DNA of 64,000 nucleotides from Candidatus Methanoflorens stordalenmirensis (GTDB taxonomy: Archaea > Halobacteriota > Bog-38 > Methanoflorentales > Methanoflorentaceae), in contig PLGY01000036.1 of the NCBI GenBank assembly GCA_003139855.1, positions 38,315 through 102,314 on the forward strand. The letters run 5' to 3'. The notes under the pieces were generated by a model, which saw only the letters and a program-made list of their open reading frames with translations, was not told where the DNA came from and did not search any database. This document shows positions 50,253-60,058 of this stretch, in pieces. Both the position numbers and the translations under genes were made by a program. Each line of letters opens with the position of its first letter. The first letter of the stretch is position 1.

Positions 50253-50807
50253 TTAGTCACCCCAGCGTCGCGACACCGTATGGTCAAGCTGCAACAGGTC
50301 GAGCACCCGGGCAACCAGAACTTCAATGAGCTCTTCGATCGTAGTCGGACGTGTGTAAAACCCAGGACTGGCGGGGACTATGACAGCTCCAAATTGCGAT
50401 AATTTCAGCATGTTGCTCAAATGAATACCGCTCAATGGGGTTTCGCGCACAACCAGTATGAGCTTCCTATGTTCCTTTAAACATACATCTGCGGCGCGCG
50501 TTACAAGGTTTGAAGAAATGCCGTGTGCGATACTTCCAAGCGTCTTCACGCTGCACGGAATTACTACCATGCCGTTGCTAATGTGGGAACCGCTTGCAAT
50601 AGGCGCAGCGAGGTCCATTTCGTCGTACGTGCGGTTGACTAACGACGTGACGTAGTTCAAGCTGTACTGAGTCTCAATGCCTATAAGCTCCTGGCCACTT
50701 TTGGTCACAACGAGCTGCGTGTCAACGCCGAGCTGATTCAGCACCTCCAGCAACCGAACACCGTACTGCACTCCGCTCGCGCCGGTAATGGCAACTGTAA
50801 TCGTCAT
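50253..50807 (-). CDS. ubiX: Flavin prenyltransferase UbiX
   Basis: VAITGASGVQYGVRLLEVL, IPCSVKTLGSIAHGISSNLVTRAADVCLKEHRKLILVVRETPLS. Confidence 0.97.
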   Translation of the reverse strand: MTITVAITGASGVQYGVRLLEVLNQLGVDTQLVVTKSGQELIGIETQYSLNYVTSLVNRTYDEMDLAAPIASGSHISNGMVVIPCSVKTLGSIAHGISSNLVTRAADVCLKEHRKLILVVRETPLSGIHLSNMLKLSQFGAVIVPASPGFYTRPTTIEELIEVLVARVLDLLQLDHTVSRRWGD

Positions 50808-51175
50808 TTAAAAGCCTCGATAAGTTCATTAACAAGCGAAAATGATGCATCAACAATTTCTGTGACTTGCCCTTCAGATGCGTCGTGAACATGAATGCCG
50901 ACAACCACGACGCAGCTCTGCCGCAATTCCTTCGAAATTCGCAAAGCAGCCTCCTTGGCGATAATATCATCGCGATGATTGGGAACAGTTAACACTGAAG
51001 CATAAGACCTCCTGTGAAATCCGCCCAGCGCAACGGCACCCACGTGCGCTTTTCCCCCCACCAACGTGACGAGTAAGTCTTTTCCGACGCGAGTTGCGTC
51101 GACCCTCAAATCTGCTGAGCCCGCGTTTCTAGTCAACACAACGTGACCATGAGACAAATATCTACTCCCGTTCAC
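50804..51175 (-). CDS. LpdD-like prenylated-flavin-associated protein
   Basis: LLVTLVGGKAHVGAVALGG...VLTVPNHRDDIIAKEAALRISKELRQSCVVVVGIHVHDAS; 4-bp overlap with ubiX. Confidence 0.8.
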   Translation of the reverse strand: MNGSRYLSHGHVVLTRNAGSADLRVDATRVGKDLLVTLVGGKAHVGAVALGGFHRRSYASVLTVPNHRDDIIAKEAALRISKELRQSCVVVVGIHVHDASEGQVTEIVDASFSLVNELIEAFK

Positions 51176-51474
51176 AGTTTATGGCAAATCAAAGGCTTAA
51201 GCGAGGCGACCGTCAGGTGGCTACGGCCACAACGCCTCTAATTCTATCGTGCTCACCGTCTTAAGGCTTTTGGGTTTGGCGCCTGCGCGGCGACTGTTGA
51301 GGCCCCTATTAAGATGCCCAGCAATTGAAAGAATTTTGCTGCCAACCAGCCCACAGTGCAACAAGAGGCTCCATTCTTTGCGCGCTTATTCGAGTCGCGG
51401 ACGAACGCAGTTCTAGTTGTGCATGACATACCCATTTATTCTAGAAAAGCTCACTGGAACGCCGGGGAAGAACA

Positions 51475-52383
51475 TTGCTACTCTTATCTGGCGGAACCGG
51501 TAGCCCTAAACTGCTTGGCGGGCTGCTTCTCTATTGTTCTGGCGCTCAAGTGACCGTCATTGCCAATACCGGAGATGACATTTGGATCTCGGGCAATCTT
51601 GTTTGCCCGGACCTTGACACAGTCATCTACACAACGGCGGGAATTGTGAGTGAACGGTGGTGGGGTATCAACGGGGATACTTTCCGTACCCACGAAAGAC
51701 TGGCAAGCTTAGGCCAAAAAGAAGCGCTCATCATAGGCGAGCTTGATAGAGCTATTCATATTTTCCGAAGCGACCTTCTACGACGAGGGGCGACGCTAAC
51801 TGATGCAACACACACGATATGCGCTTCGTTGGAATTAGCTGCAAAGATCCTCCCGATGACGGACGACTTCGTGCCTACTACGATCGTAACGGACAAAGGC
51901 GAGATGCATATCCAAGATTTTCTGGTAAAATATCAACAAGCCCCGAGCGTTTCGCAGGTGAGATGCCGGCCCGGCAAAATGACCAAAGAAGTAGAAACAG
52001 CGCTCGAAGAATGTCGTTCCGTCGTGATTGGGCCCTCAAATCCGATATCAAGCATAGGGCCTATCCTTAACGTGAACGGAATGCGAAAAATCCTTAAAGA
52101 CCGATTTGTCATTGGTGTTAGTCCAATAATACGCAGCGAGCCGATTAGCGGACCTGCGGGAAAGTTCATGGAATCGCGTGGACTTCCGGTCAGCTCTTTA
52201 GGGGTCGCGGAGTTCTACAGCGACTTCTTGGATGCCTTAGTCGTTGATCATCGCGACGACATTTCTCAAAGCGATTTGCCGGACGGTATAGAACTGTTCC
52301 GCGCGGATACGATTATGTACGGCATAGAGCAAAGCAAAAAGCTGGCGACAGAGATCGTGCGAATACTTGCGCACCAAAGTTAA
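51475..52383 (+). CDS. cofD: 2-phospho-L-lactate transferase CofD (coenzyme F420 biosynthesis)
   Basis: LLSGGTGSPKLLGGLL, VIANTGDDIWISGNLVCPDLDTVIYTTAGI, VIGPSNPISSIGPIL. Confidence 0.95.
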   Translation: MLLLSGGTGSPKLLGGLLLYCSGAQVTVIANTGDDIWISGNLVCPDLDTVIYTTAGIVSERWWGINGDTFRTHERLASLGQKEALIIGELDRAIHIFRSDLLRRGATLTDATHTICASLELAAKILPMTDDFVPTTIVTDKGEMHIQDFLVKYQQAPSVSQVRCRPGKMTKEVETALEECRSVVIGPSNPISSIGPILNVNGMRKILKDRFVIGVSPIIRSEPISGPAGKFMESRGLPVSSLGVAEFYSDFLDALVVDHRDDISQSDLPDGIELFRADTIMYGIEQSKKLATEIVRILAHQS

Positions 52384-52518
52384 GGATATGTGTTAACCGT
52401 AGAGTCGGCGTCTGCAAAATAAAATTAAATAGCAGCAAATTACAATATTGAGCGTCCGTATTACGACTTGCCCTTTTCAGGGTAGCAAGTGAGTCTTGAT
52501 ACGTAACGAGGTTTCATC

Positions 52519-53625
52519 GTGGCTCAAGAAATCTTTCAACTGACGATCGGCGATGTGCGCATCCCCAATCCTTTGGTTCTCGCTTCGATGGCTGGACTAA
52601 CTAACAGCTCGTTTGCTCTCTCGCGGAGCGTTGGACTGGCAATTCTCGGTGGATACAACCTTGACGCGCCAACCATCGAAGCGGCAAAAGAGCTCGTCAA
52701 GAAGGGGCGAAGTGAATTTGCTTACGACGAACCGACACCTGTTATCAAAAACGAGCTCGGAGTCATGAACACGATCGACATGAAAGCCGGAATCAATGTT
52801 CGGTCAACTACGCTGGAGCCCCTGATCGCGATCGCCGAGTTGATTCATCAAAAAGGGGCAGTTCTCGAACTAAACGCCCACTGCAGGCAGCCTGAAATGC
52901 AAGCTGTTGGCGCCGGCCAGCGTCTCACGCGCGATCTCAACAAGCTCGGCGAATGGATACGGGAGATCAAACAAACAGACGTGCCCGTGTCGGTGAAGGT
53001 ACGTGCAGGCGTTGTTGGAGATATAGAGCTCGCAAAGGCCATAGACAAGGCCGGTGCTGACGCGATTCATATCGACACGATGGATTCTGGGCCCGCGTTG
53101 GTCAAGAAAATTCGGGATGCTACGGCACTCAAAATCATCGCAAACAATTCGATCGTGGACTATGGCAGCGCCCACAAAATGTTCTCGATGGGAGCAGATT
53201 ATGTCTCAGTCGCCCGTGCCGCTGTGGCCGACAACACAGCTGTCGAACAGATCCTGACTGAAGTTCGGTCATTTCAAGAAGCTGTTGGTTGGTACAACGC
53301 CCCAAAACACATTTGCGCTGGAGGGGACTTGCGGGGGTTAGTGTACTGTTGCATGCCCGTAAAGGAGTGTCCACTACGCTATGTTCTGAAACGGGCGGGG
53401 ATCTCCCAGGAAGAGTACGTCAAAATCAAAGAGAGCTTCAACAACACAAAGCTAGGGGCGGGACCAGACACATGCTTCGGGAGCATGGTGTGGTGCTGCA
53501 AAATTACAAGGCCTTGCCCTTGGAGAGACGGCTCTCTACAGGACCTAGGCTTTTCCGACGTCGAGTACATGCAACTCAAAAAGCAACTTGCAGAGAGATT
53601 TCTTAGCTGTCGAGACCTTGACTGA
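52519..53625 (+). CDS. Methanogenesis marker 9 domain protein (TIM-barrel, DUS/DHOD-like) with C-terminal Cys-rich region
   Basis: NPLVLASMAGLTNSSFALSRSVGLAILGGYNLD; C-terminal VYCCMPVKECPLRYVLKRAGIS...CFGSMVWCCKITRPCPWRD. Confidence 0.88.
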   Translation: MAQEIFQLTIGDVRIPNPLVLASMAGLTNSSFALSRSVGLAILGGYNLDAPTIEAAKELVKKGRSEFAYDEPTPVIKNELGVMNTIDMKAGINVRSTTLEPLIAIAELIHQKGAVLELNAHCRQPEMQAVGAGQRLTRDLNKLGEWIREIKQTDVPVSVKVRAGVVGDIELAKAIDKAGADAIHIDTMDSGPALVKKIRDATALKIIANNSIVDYGSAHKMFSMGADYVSVARAAVADNTAVEQILTEVRSFQEAVGWYNAPKHICAGGDLRGLVYCCMPVKECPLRYVLKRAGISQEEYVKIKESFNNTKLGAGPDTCFGSMVWCCKITRPCPWRDGSLQDLGFSDVEYMQLKKQLAERFLSCRDLD

Positions 53626-53635
53626 GCTCTTAAAC

Positions 53636-54484
53636 ATGTACGACCCGGATTTCATAGCAGGTTGTGCAGAGCTAGCAATGTTGCTCGAAGTGTCTGCGAC
53701 ACCAAAGCCGGGCAATGTAGACCGAACGCATGACTTTGACGATGTAAGTTACGAACATTTTCTTGCATCTGCGGTTGGCACTTTTCCTGTCTTCAAAAAA
53801 GCAGCGTCAGCGCAGCATCGGATAGGCGGTCTGATTCTCGATGCAGTTCAAGCGAGTGCCACCTGGCAGAGCGCTGGGAACTGCCACTTTGGCGCGATCC
53901 TGCTGCTGATCCCTTTATGTACCGCGGCACGGAAAAGCAGCACGATATCTCAGCTCAAGACTAACCTGGTCCGTGTCGTCAAGGACACTTCGAGCGCCGA
54001 CGCGATCCAGTTCTATGAATCTTTTCGGAGCGTGCACATCCGCGTCGGGGAACATCATTATCTTGACGTGAATGACACGTCCTCATTGCAAGCAATCAAG
54101 CAACAAAATTTGACGCTGTGGGATGTCATGCGAATATCGAGCCCAAACGACACCATTGCAAAAGAATGGACTGAAGGGTTTCCTCGTACCTTTTACGGCG
54201 CCGAGTTGATGACACACTATGTTGAATCGGGACTCAGTGTCAAGAGTTCAATTGTGCGCCTATTTCTGCGACTCCTAAGTGAGTTCCCCGATACGCTTAT
54301 AGCAAAAAAATTCGGCACTGATGTAGCCCTTGAAGTTTCGGCAAAAGCCGCTCACACACTGAAAGAGGACGGCGCTGATGAGTTCGACAGAGAGCTCATC
54401 GCAAGGCACGTTAACCCCGGGACGACAGCCGATCTGGTAATTGGATCATTATTTGTCGTGCTCTTAGGAGGCTTCCGTTACTGA
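53636..54484 (+). CDS. CitG/MdcB-like triphosphoribosyl-dephospho-CoA synthase family protein
   Basis: LLEVSATPKPGNVDRTHDFDDVSYEHFLASA, GTTADLVIGSLFVVLLGG. Confidence 0.9.
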   Translation: MYDPDFIAGCAELAMLLEVSATPKPGNVDRTHDFDDVSYEHFLASAVGTFPVFKKAASAQHRIGGLILDAVQASATWQSAGNCHFGAILLLIPLCTAARKSSTISQLKTNLVRVVKDTSSADAIQFYESFRSVHIRVGEHHYLDVNDTSSLQAIKQQNLTLWDVMRISSPNDTIAKEWTEGFPRTFYGAELMTHYVESGLSVKSSIVRLFLRLLSEFPDTLIAKKFGTDVALEVSAKAAHTLKEDGADEFDRELIARHVNPGTTADLVIGSLFVVLLGGFRY

Positions 54485-55065
54485 TGGACGTGCAATTTCA
54501 CGAAGGTATCTCAGAAGTCATAGCAACGACGCGCAATGGCAAGCCCAACGCCGCTCCTATGGGTGTCATAAATCGCGGCTTCCTCTACATTGCCGTTTAC
54601 AAAGACAGCCACACCTTTTTGAACGTCAAGAAAAATCGGCAGCTGGTTGCCAACTTTGTTGCAGATCCGTTGCTTTACGTAAAAACCGCCTTTGAGGATC
54701 TCGATCCCGATTTTTTTTCCCTCGATGATGGGGCACCAGTCCTAAAGGCAGCGTACGCATGGGTAGAATTTACGTGTTCGATTTTGGAAAAACCGACTCA
54801 AAAAAGCGCTGTAGTAAAAGTTAAGCCTGTGAGATCTGTCGTCTTGCAGAGGCCGATAATACCTGTGAGCAGAGCATTTTGCGCTGTCCTTGAAGCAACG
54901 ATTCACGCAACACGTTATCAGGCCCTTGAAGACCCAGCTTACCTTAAGCGGATGGCTCACTGCGAGGGCATCGTTAGAAAGTGCGGTGGAAGGCGCGAGT
55001 TTGAGGCATTCGAGCTCCTAAAAAAATATCTTGGACAAGCGCCCACATCCAAGCAGCAGGATTAA
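54484..55065 (+). CDS. DUF447 family flavin-binding-like protein
   Basis: EGISEVIATTRNGKPNAAPMGVINRG...HTFLNVKKNRQLVANFVADP. Confidence 0.85.
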   Translation: MDVQFHEGISEVIATTRNGKPNAAPMGVINRGFLYIAVYKDSHTFLNVKKNRQLVANFVADPLLYVKTAFEDLDPDFFSLDDGAPVLKAAYAWVEFTCSILEKPTQKSAVVKVKPVRSVVLQRPIIPVSRAFCAVLEATIHATRYQALEDPAYLKRMAHCEGIVRKCGGRREFEAFELLKKYLGQAPTSKQQD

Positions 55066-55087
55066 GATCAGAACGAGTGGAGAGGCT

Positions 55088-55792
55088 ATGGCAAGAATCG
55101 CGTGGGGCATTACGGGAGCTGGGCATCATTTACGAGAAACGTTTGATTTGTTCGTCAGAGCAAAGGAAGTCTACGGCGACCGCGTCTCTGTTACTTCATT
55201 TGTCTCACGAGCTGCAGAGGAGGTTACACGGGTATACGGCCTTTTTCAACAATTGGAGCGAGTTTCTCCTGGAGGGTACATGGAGGAGGTCATACTCGAA
55301 CGCGAACAAGGATGGAGCTACCCAAAGACTGGGCGCTTCTCGCGCGGCATCTATGACGCATTGTTTGTGTCCCCGACTACGTCCAATACAATTGCCAAAA
55401 TAGCCCACGGCATTGCAGACTCACTTGTTACTAATGCGGTCGCGCACGCCGTGAAAGGCGGAGTTCTGGTTTTCATCGTTCCTGTCGATATTGCAGGCAG
55501 CGTTAAAAGTCCGGTACCTTACTTCATAAACAGAGATCTCTGCACTGGATGCCAAGAATGCGCTCAAGCGTGCCCAAACGATGCGATTGACGAGCAAATC
55601 GACTACCTCAGATGCAATGGCTGCGGCTTGTGCAAAGACGTTTGCGATTATAACGCGATCCAAGAGGGGACGGTGAACCTCGTCGTCCGCGACATTGACA
55701 AGAACAACGTCAGAACCCTAAGAGATTCAGAAGGAATCACGATTCTCGACAACCCTCATCAGTTTGAGAAGGCACTTTTGACAGTCATCTGA
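55088..55792 (+). CDS. Dihydromethanopterin reductase (acceptor)-like iron-sulfur flavoprotein, DmrX family
   Basis: IAWGITGAGHHLRETFDLF flavoprotein plus RDLCTGCQECAQACPNDAID and CNGCGLCKDVCDYNAI 4Fe-4S motifs. Confidence 0.85.
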   Translation: MARIAWGITGAGHHLRETFDLFVRAKEVYGDRVSVTSFVSRAAEEVTRVYGLFQQLERVSPGGYMEEVILEREQGWSYPKTGRFSRGIYDALFVSPTTSNTIAKIAHGIADSLVTNAVAHAVKGGVLVFIVPVDIAGSVKSPVPYFINRDLCTGCQECAQACPNDAIDEQIDYLRCNGCGLCKDVCDYNAIQEGTVNLVVRDIDKNNVRTLRDSEGITILDNPHQFEKALLTVI

Positions 55793-55841
55793 TCCGCACG
55801 TCCGAACTGAGACGCCCAGTTTGATGTTTTATTCGGGTAAT

Positions 55842-56510
55842 TTAGCGGCTATTCCTATGATTCAAGACGCGTGCCTTAAGTGAATAACTTGTTGACCGAA
55901 GACGAGGCGACACGTGGCCCCCGGCTTTAGATCTGCCGGCCTGTATGGCGCATAGTATGTCCTGCACAGTGACGCCGCTCGCTGTATCTACTTCAGTGTA
56001 CCCAAAACCGACCGTCTCCACGTAGTGAGAATCACTTCCGCCGGTGACCCCAAGGTTCAGCTTCGCAGCTGAACGAGTCGCGAGATAATTTGAGACTCCA
56101 AGCAGGTCCCTTGAATTAAACGCTTCGACAGCGTCTATCCTCTTGTTGCGCAAACTCCGAATGCCATTTCTGAACAATTCGAATGGATGCGGCGCCACGA
56201 CGATGCCGCCGCCGCCGTGAGCGCATTTAATGGTTTCACAAACAGATAGACCAGGGGGCACAAGAGTGTGATTTCCGAGCGTTATCAAATGGCCCTCCGC
56301 TGTTGAGATCTCGGCGCCCGGTAGTATGATTAGATTCAGTCCCAGATCCTCCGTAAGCCTCGCTGCATCAAAGAAGGATTGCACAGAATCATGATCAGTA
56401 ATCGCGAGTCCGTCCAGACCCGCTTCTTGTGCCTGCTTAAGTATCGCTTCGACTGAGCTGTTTGAGTCAGGAGAGAAGTGTGAATGAATGTGCAGATCAA
56501 ACCTCATCAT
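55842..56510 (-). CDS. PHP-domain phosphoesterase
   Basis: FDLHIHSHFSPDSNSSVEAILKQAQEAGLDGLAITDHDSV; GGSDSHY. Confidence 0.92.
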   Translation of the reverse strand: MMRFDLHIHSHFSPDSNSSVEAILKQAQEAGLDGLAITDHDSVQSFFDAARLTEDLGLNLIILPGAEISTAEGHLITLGNHTLVPPGLSVCETIKCAHGGGGIVVAPHPFELFRNGIRSLRNKRIDAVEAFNSRDLLGVSNYLATRSAAKLNLGVTGGSDSHYVETVGFGYTEVDTASGVTVQDILCAIQAGRSKAGGHVSPRLRSTSYSLKARVLNHRNSR

Positions 56511-56570
56511 CAGTAATTCTGATATAACATATTAAGAGTATGTAGTTAGTGGTGGAAATCTATAGTACGA

Positions 56571-58031
56571 GTGCTTGTGGCGACCGGTCGCTGCGCCGAA
56601 CAAGTCGTTAAAGAGGCTGTAGGCGCAGCCGCAGATGTGTTGGTTCTAGATGTAGACATTGCGGCGCTGATGACACCTTCCCTCTTAAGGGAGGCGTACG
56701 TCGAGTTCGCAAGACGGCAGAGTCACAAGCACGATCTGATCTTGATTCCCGGCGCTACGAATCCCGCTGACTTTGGGGCGCTCGGTAATGAGCTGAGCGT
56801 GAAAATTGCTCTGGGCCCAAAACAGGCCTATGATCTCGGTTTGGTGCTTAAATACCTCGATCAATCCCTACTGTCACTCAATACACCGGCTGACTGCATC
56901 ATTCACGAAAAGCGTAAAAGTGACGCCTTGAACCTATTGACGCAGCTAGAAAGATCTGCAGCCTATGATTTCAAAATTCGAGACCTCAAAATTGGGGGAA
57001 ACTCTCGAATGAAGGTGCTCGGAGAGATAATCGACGCCCCGGTTGCAGATGCCAAGCGCATTGCTTTACAGCATCTACGCAACGGGGCGGACATCATCGA
57101 CGTCGGCATACCTCTCGGGACCGCGAAGCGCGAGGTGAGTCGCACTTTTGCGGAGGTCAGCGCGCTTACCGGTGAGTACAACGTCCCCCTCAGCATTGAT
57201 AGCCTCGATCCAGAGCTTATATGCGCTGGAATAGAATCAGGGGCTGAACTCGTTCTCTCATTTACGGCAGAAAACGCCGCCGAGATAGGGCCCACAGTCG
57301 CAAGAAAAGACCTTGCAGTTGTAGTGCTGCCCGAAAACGGCGACGTTTGCTCTACCGTGGCCCTAGCGCGCACTTTTGGCATCAGCAAAATCATCGCTGA
57401 TCCCGTGTTATACCCGATAGGCAGTGGCGCCTCCAACTCGCTCGCGGAGTACCGCCGCGTCAGATCGGTCAGCAACGTCCCGCTGTTTCTCGGCGTCGGC
57501 AACATCGTTGAGCTTATGGAGGCAGACTCCATAGGCGCTAATGCTCTGCTTGCCGGTCTGGCAATGGAGCTCGGGGTTGGCGTGCTCTTCACTCCTGAGC
57601 ACAGTGACAAAGCAAAGGGCAGCGTTAAGGAGCTGAAGACAGCGGCCCAGATGATGCAGCTCGCGCAGCATCGAAAAAGCCCACCCATAAATCTAGGCAT
57701 TGATCTTCTCGTATTGAAAGAGCGCAGGCGGCGACCCGAGTATCAATTAACCAGCAAGAACGTCCTCGAGGCAAACGATTTTGACACAGCGCTGTGGGCG
57801 CCTGACCCATCTGGCAACTTCGTGATCGGGGTTAAAGATGGGATGATCGTTGCGAGGCACGACACGGGAACCGCCGTACGAGGCAAGTCCGCGAAACGCA
57901 TACTTGATGCCATTGTTGAGCTTGAGCTCGTATCTACGGCATCCCACGCAGGGTATCTTGGACGTGAGTTGAAAAAGGCAGAAATCGCTCTGAAGCTGGG
58001 AAGGAGCTATGCACAGGATGATACATTCTGA
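56571..58031 (+). CDS. Dihydropteroate synthase-like protein (TIGR00284-type)
   Basis: LKIGGNSRMKVLGEIIDAP, LRNGADIIDVGIPLGT, VPLSIDSLDPELICAGIESGAELVLSF. Confidence 0.88.
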   Translation: MLVATGRCAEQVVKEAVGAAADVLVLDVDIAALMTPSLLREAYVEFARRQSHKHDLILIPGATNPADFGALGNELSVKIALGPKQAYDLGLVLKYLDQSLLSLNTPADCIIHEKRKSDALNLLTQLERSAAYDFKIRDLKIGGNSRMKVLGEIIDAPVADAKRIALQHLRNGADIIDVGIPLGTAKREVSRTFAEVSALTGEYNVPLSIDSLDPELICAGIESGAELVLSFTAENAAEIGPTVARKDLAVVVLPENGDVCSTVALARTFGISKIIADPVLYPIGSGASNSLAEYRRVRSVSNVPLFLGVGNIVELMEADSIGANALLAGLAMELGVGVLFTPEHSDKAKGSVKELKTAAQMMQLAQHRKSPPINLGIDLLVLKERRRRPEYQLTSKNVLEANDFDTALWAPDPSGNFVIGVKDGMIVARHDTGTAVRGKSAKRILDAIVELELVSTASHAGYLGRELKKAEIALKLGRSYAQDDTF

Positions 58032-58103
58032 GGTCTAGCCCTGTCAAAAGCAAAGACGAACTAACTTTCCGCTTGAAAGGGTGTGAACAAATCTCGCGTT
58101 CAT

Positions 58104-59918
58104 TCATACGAATTTTGGTCGCTGCGAGAGCATTTCGGGTAATGTTAGTGGCCGATACGGCATTTGCTCGATTTCTTGGCGCACGTGATCTATCAGCTCA
58201 TTAGTATACATTGATTCTTTTTGCCCCGAAAAGCGTACCGTCACGGCGAGGCTTTTCCTCTGCTCCTCTTTTTCCCCGATGACAACGACATAGGGCACCC
58301 ATTCTTTCCCGGCAGAGGCGACTTTCTTGCTGACTGACTCATCGCGGTCGTCGATGTCAACGCGTATTTTCGCATTTCTGACCTCGCTTGCGACCTCTCG
58401 CGCGTATTGAAGATGCTTTTCGGAGACAGGAACGACCCTAACCTGCGTCGGCGCAAGCCATACGGGCAAGGCCGGCACTCTCTCGAGCGCCTGCGCCTCG
58501 AGGATCGCGCAAAGCACGCGCTCTATGCCACCCGTCGGGGACGTGTGCAGAATAATGGGCCAGCGTTCTCCCGCTTCGGTATAGTACTTGATATCAAACC
58601 GCTCGGCGCTCTCCACGTCAATTTGAACGGTCGGACATTCGATCGGTTTCCGCGAAGTATCTAAAGCCGCGAGATCGCACTTGCAGACCCAGTAATGAAC
58701 GCGTTCTGACAAGAGTTCTACCAAGAAAGGGCGCTTAAACTCGCGAGCGATCTGCTCTACCCACTTTTTGTTGTCATCATAAAATGCCCTCGTGCTCCGA
58801 AATATCGCCTGATATTTCACGTCGAGATCCAAACCCGATTTGAACCCGAGTCTCAGCTGCTCGATGAAGAAACGCTTGGCTTCGCTCATGTCTCGGCAAG
58901 CGGTGTGCATGTCAGGCATCGTAAAAGCCCGTTGGCGCTTGAGACCAGTCAATTCGCCCCGCTGCTCATACCTGAAAGAATAAGTCGAAAGCTCGTACAG
59001 TTTCAGCGGCAGGTCTTTTTCGGTCAAATGCATCTGGTGCATCATGCTAAACATACCAAAGCAGGCAGCGAATCTGAGCATCATATCGCGTGCGCCCGCT
59101 TTCAGCCGATATTGTCGCTCACCAAACTTGCTCGCGTGTTCACTGACTGCTCTGCTGGACAGGTCATACATAACCGGCGTCTCGACCGGCATCGCCCCGT
59201 AGTTCACCGCGAGGAGATAAGAATAGTCGATGAGGAGATCACGGACTAGTTTTCCTTTCGGCAGCCACTTGAGGTGTCCCGCGTCTGACAGCGGCTCGTA
59301 CTCGACGAGCTCCTTCTCTTTCATTAGCTTAATATGCGGCAACTCCGCTTCTGTGCTGTAGAGGGCGTGTTGCCCCAGTTCATAACTAACGATGTCCTTG
59401 AATTCGGCGTCCGTCGAGTGAAACGCAGTCGCCGGAGTTATCGTACCGCTAGGCTCAAGCACGTAGAATTCGCTTTCGACGGCCGTCTTCTCCGGTTTTG
59501 CCTCTGGGTGAATAGATCTGGATAGTTCAGCAAGAGGATGCCCTTTACACTTCAAACTGAACGATTTATACCATCCGAATGGCGCCCTCAGCACTTCAAA
59601 GCCGACGAGCAGAGATTCAATCTCCTGCAGGATGTTCAAAGCAGTCTCGGGTGATGCCAACTCGGAACTCAAATGAGCGTAGGGATAGATCACGACCCGC
59701 TTCGTGGCTACCTTAGTCGCAACGTCGCCTATTGCATTCGCTGCGTCGGCTGCCACGTCGTCAATACTCGTCTCGTCACCGCATTCTGCGGCGACAAAGG
59801 CGACTAAAGCCTCCTCCATTCGCGCCTGTTTGCGTGAATCTTCCGTATCTTCAGCGTACTTGCTTGCCTTCGTGACCTGGTACTCAATATAGTCAACGTG
59901 CATTAGCAGAAGTCGCAT
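58104..59918 (-). CDS. thrS: Threonyl-tRNA synthetase (archaeal type, N-terminal editing domain)
   Basis: MRLLLMHVDYIEYQVTKASKYAE editing domain; class II motifs FRYEQRGELTGLKRQRAFTMPDMH; anticodon domain APTQVRVVPVSEKHLQYA. Confidence 0.96.
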   Translation of the reverse strand: MRLLLMHVDYIEYQVTKASKYAEDTEDSRKQARMEEALVAFVAAECGDETSIDDVAADAANAIGDVATKVATKRVVIYPYAHLSSELASPETALNILQEIESLLVGFEVLRAPFGWYKSFSLKCKGHPLAELSRSIHPEAKPEKTAVESEFYVLEPSGTITPATAFHSTDAEFKDIVSYELGQHALYSTEAELPHIKLMKEKELVEYEPLSDAGHLKWLPKGKLVRDLLIDYSYLLAVNYGAMPVETPVMYDLSSRAVSEHASKFGERQYRLKAGARDMMLRFAACFGMFSMMHQMHLTEKDLPLKLYELSTYSFRYEQRGELTGLKRQRAFTMPDMHTACRDMSEAKRFFIEQLRLGFKSGLDLDVKYQAIFRSTRAFYDDNKKWVEQIAREFKRPFLVELLSERVHYWVCKCDLAALDTSRKPIECPTVQIDVESAERFDIKYYTEAGERWPIILHTSPTGGIERVLCAILEAQALERVPALPVWLAPTQVRVVPVSEKHLQYAREVASEVRNAKIRVDIDDRDESVSKKVASAGKEWVPYVVVIGEKEEQRKSLAVTVRFSGQKESMYTNELIDHVRQEIEQMPYRPLTLPEMLSQRPKFV

Positions 59919-60058
59919 GTTTAGCAGTCCTCTGTTCTCAAATCACGGTCGCAAGGTGGTTTTACAAGGGTGATAAGTGCAGCCTTCACGGCTCACGCGG
60001 TCTTTAAAACTAAAAAAATCCTTAATACAAGTGTGTTCGCCTTAAAGAAGGCCTTTGA

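Noticed and set aside
56963-57700. 245-aa minus-strand ORF
   Set aside because: Ser/Arg-rich shadow ORF opposite the DHPS-like gene.
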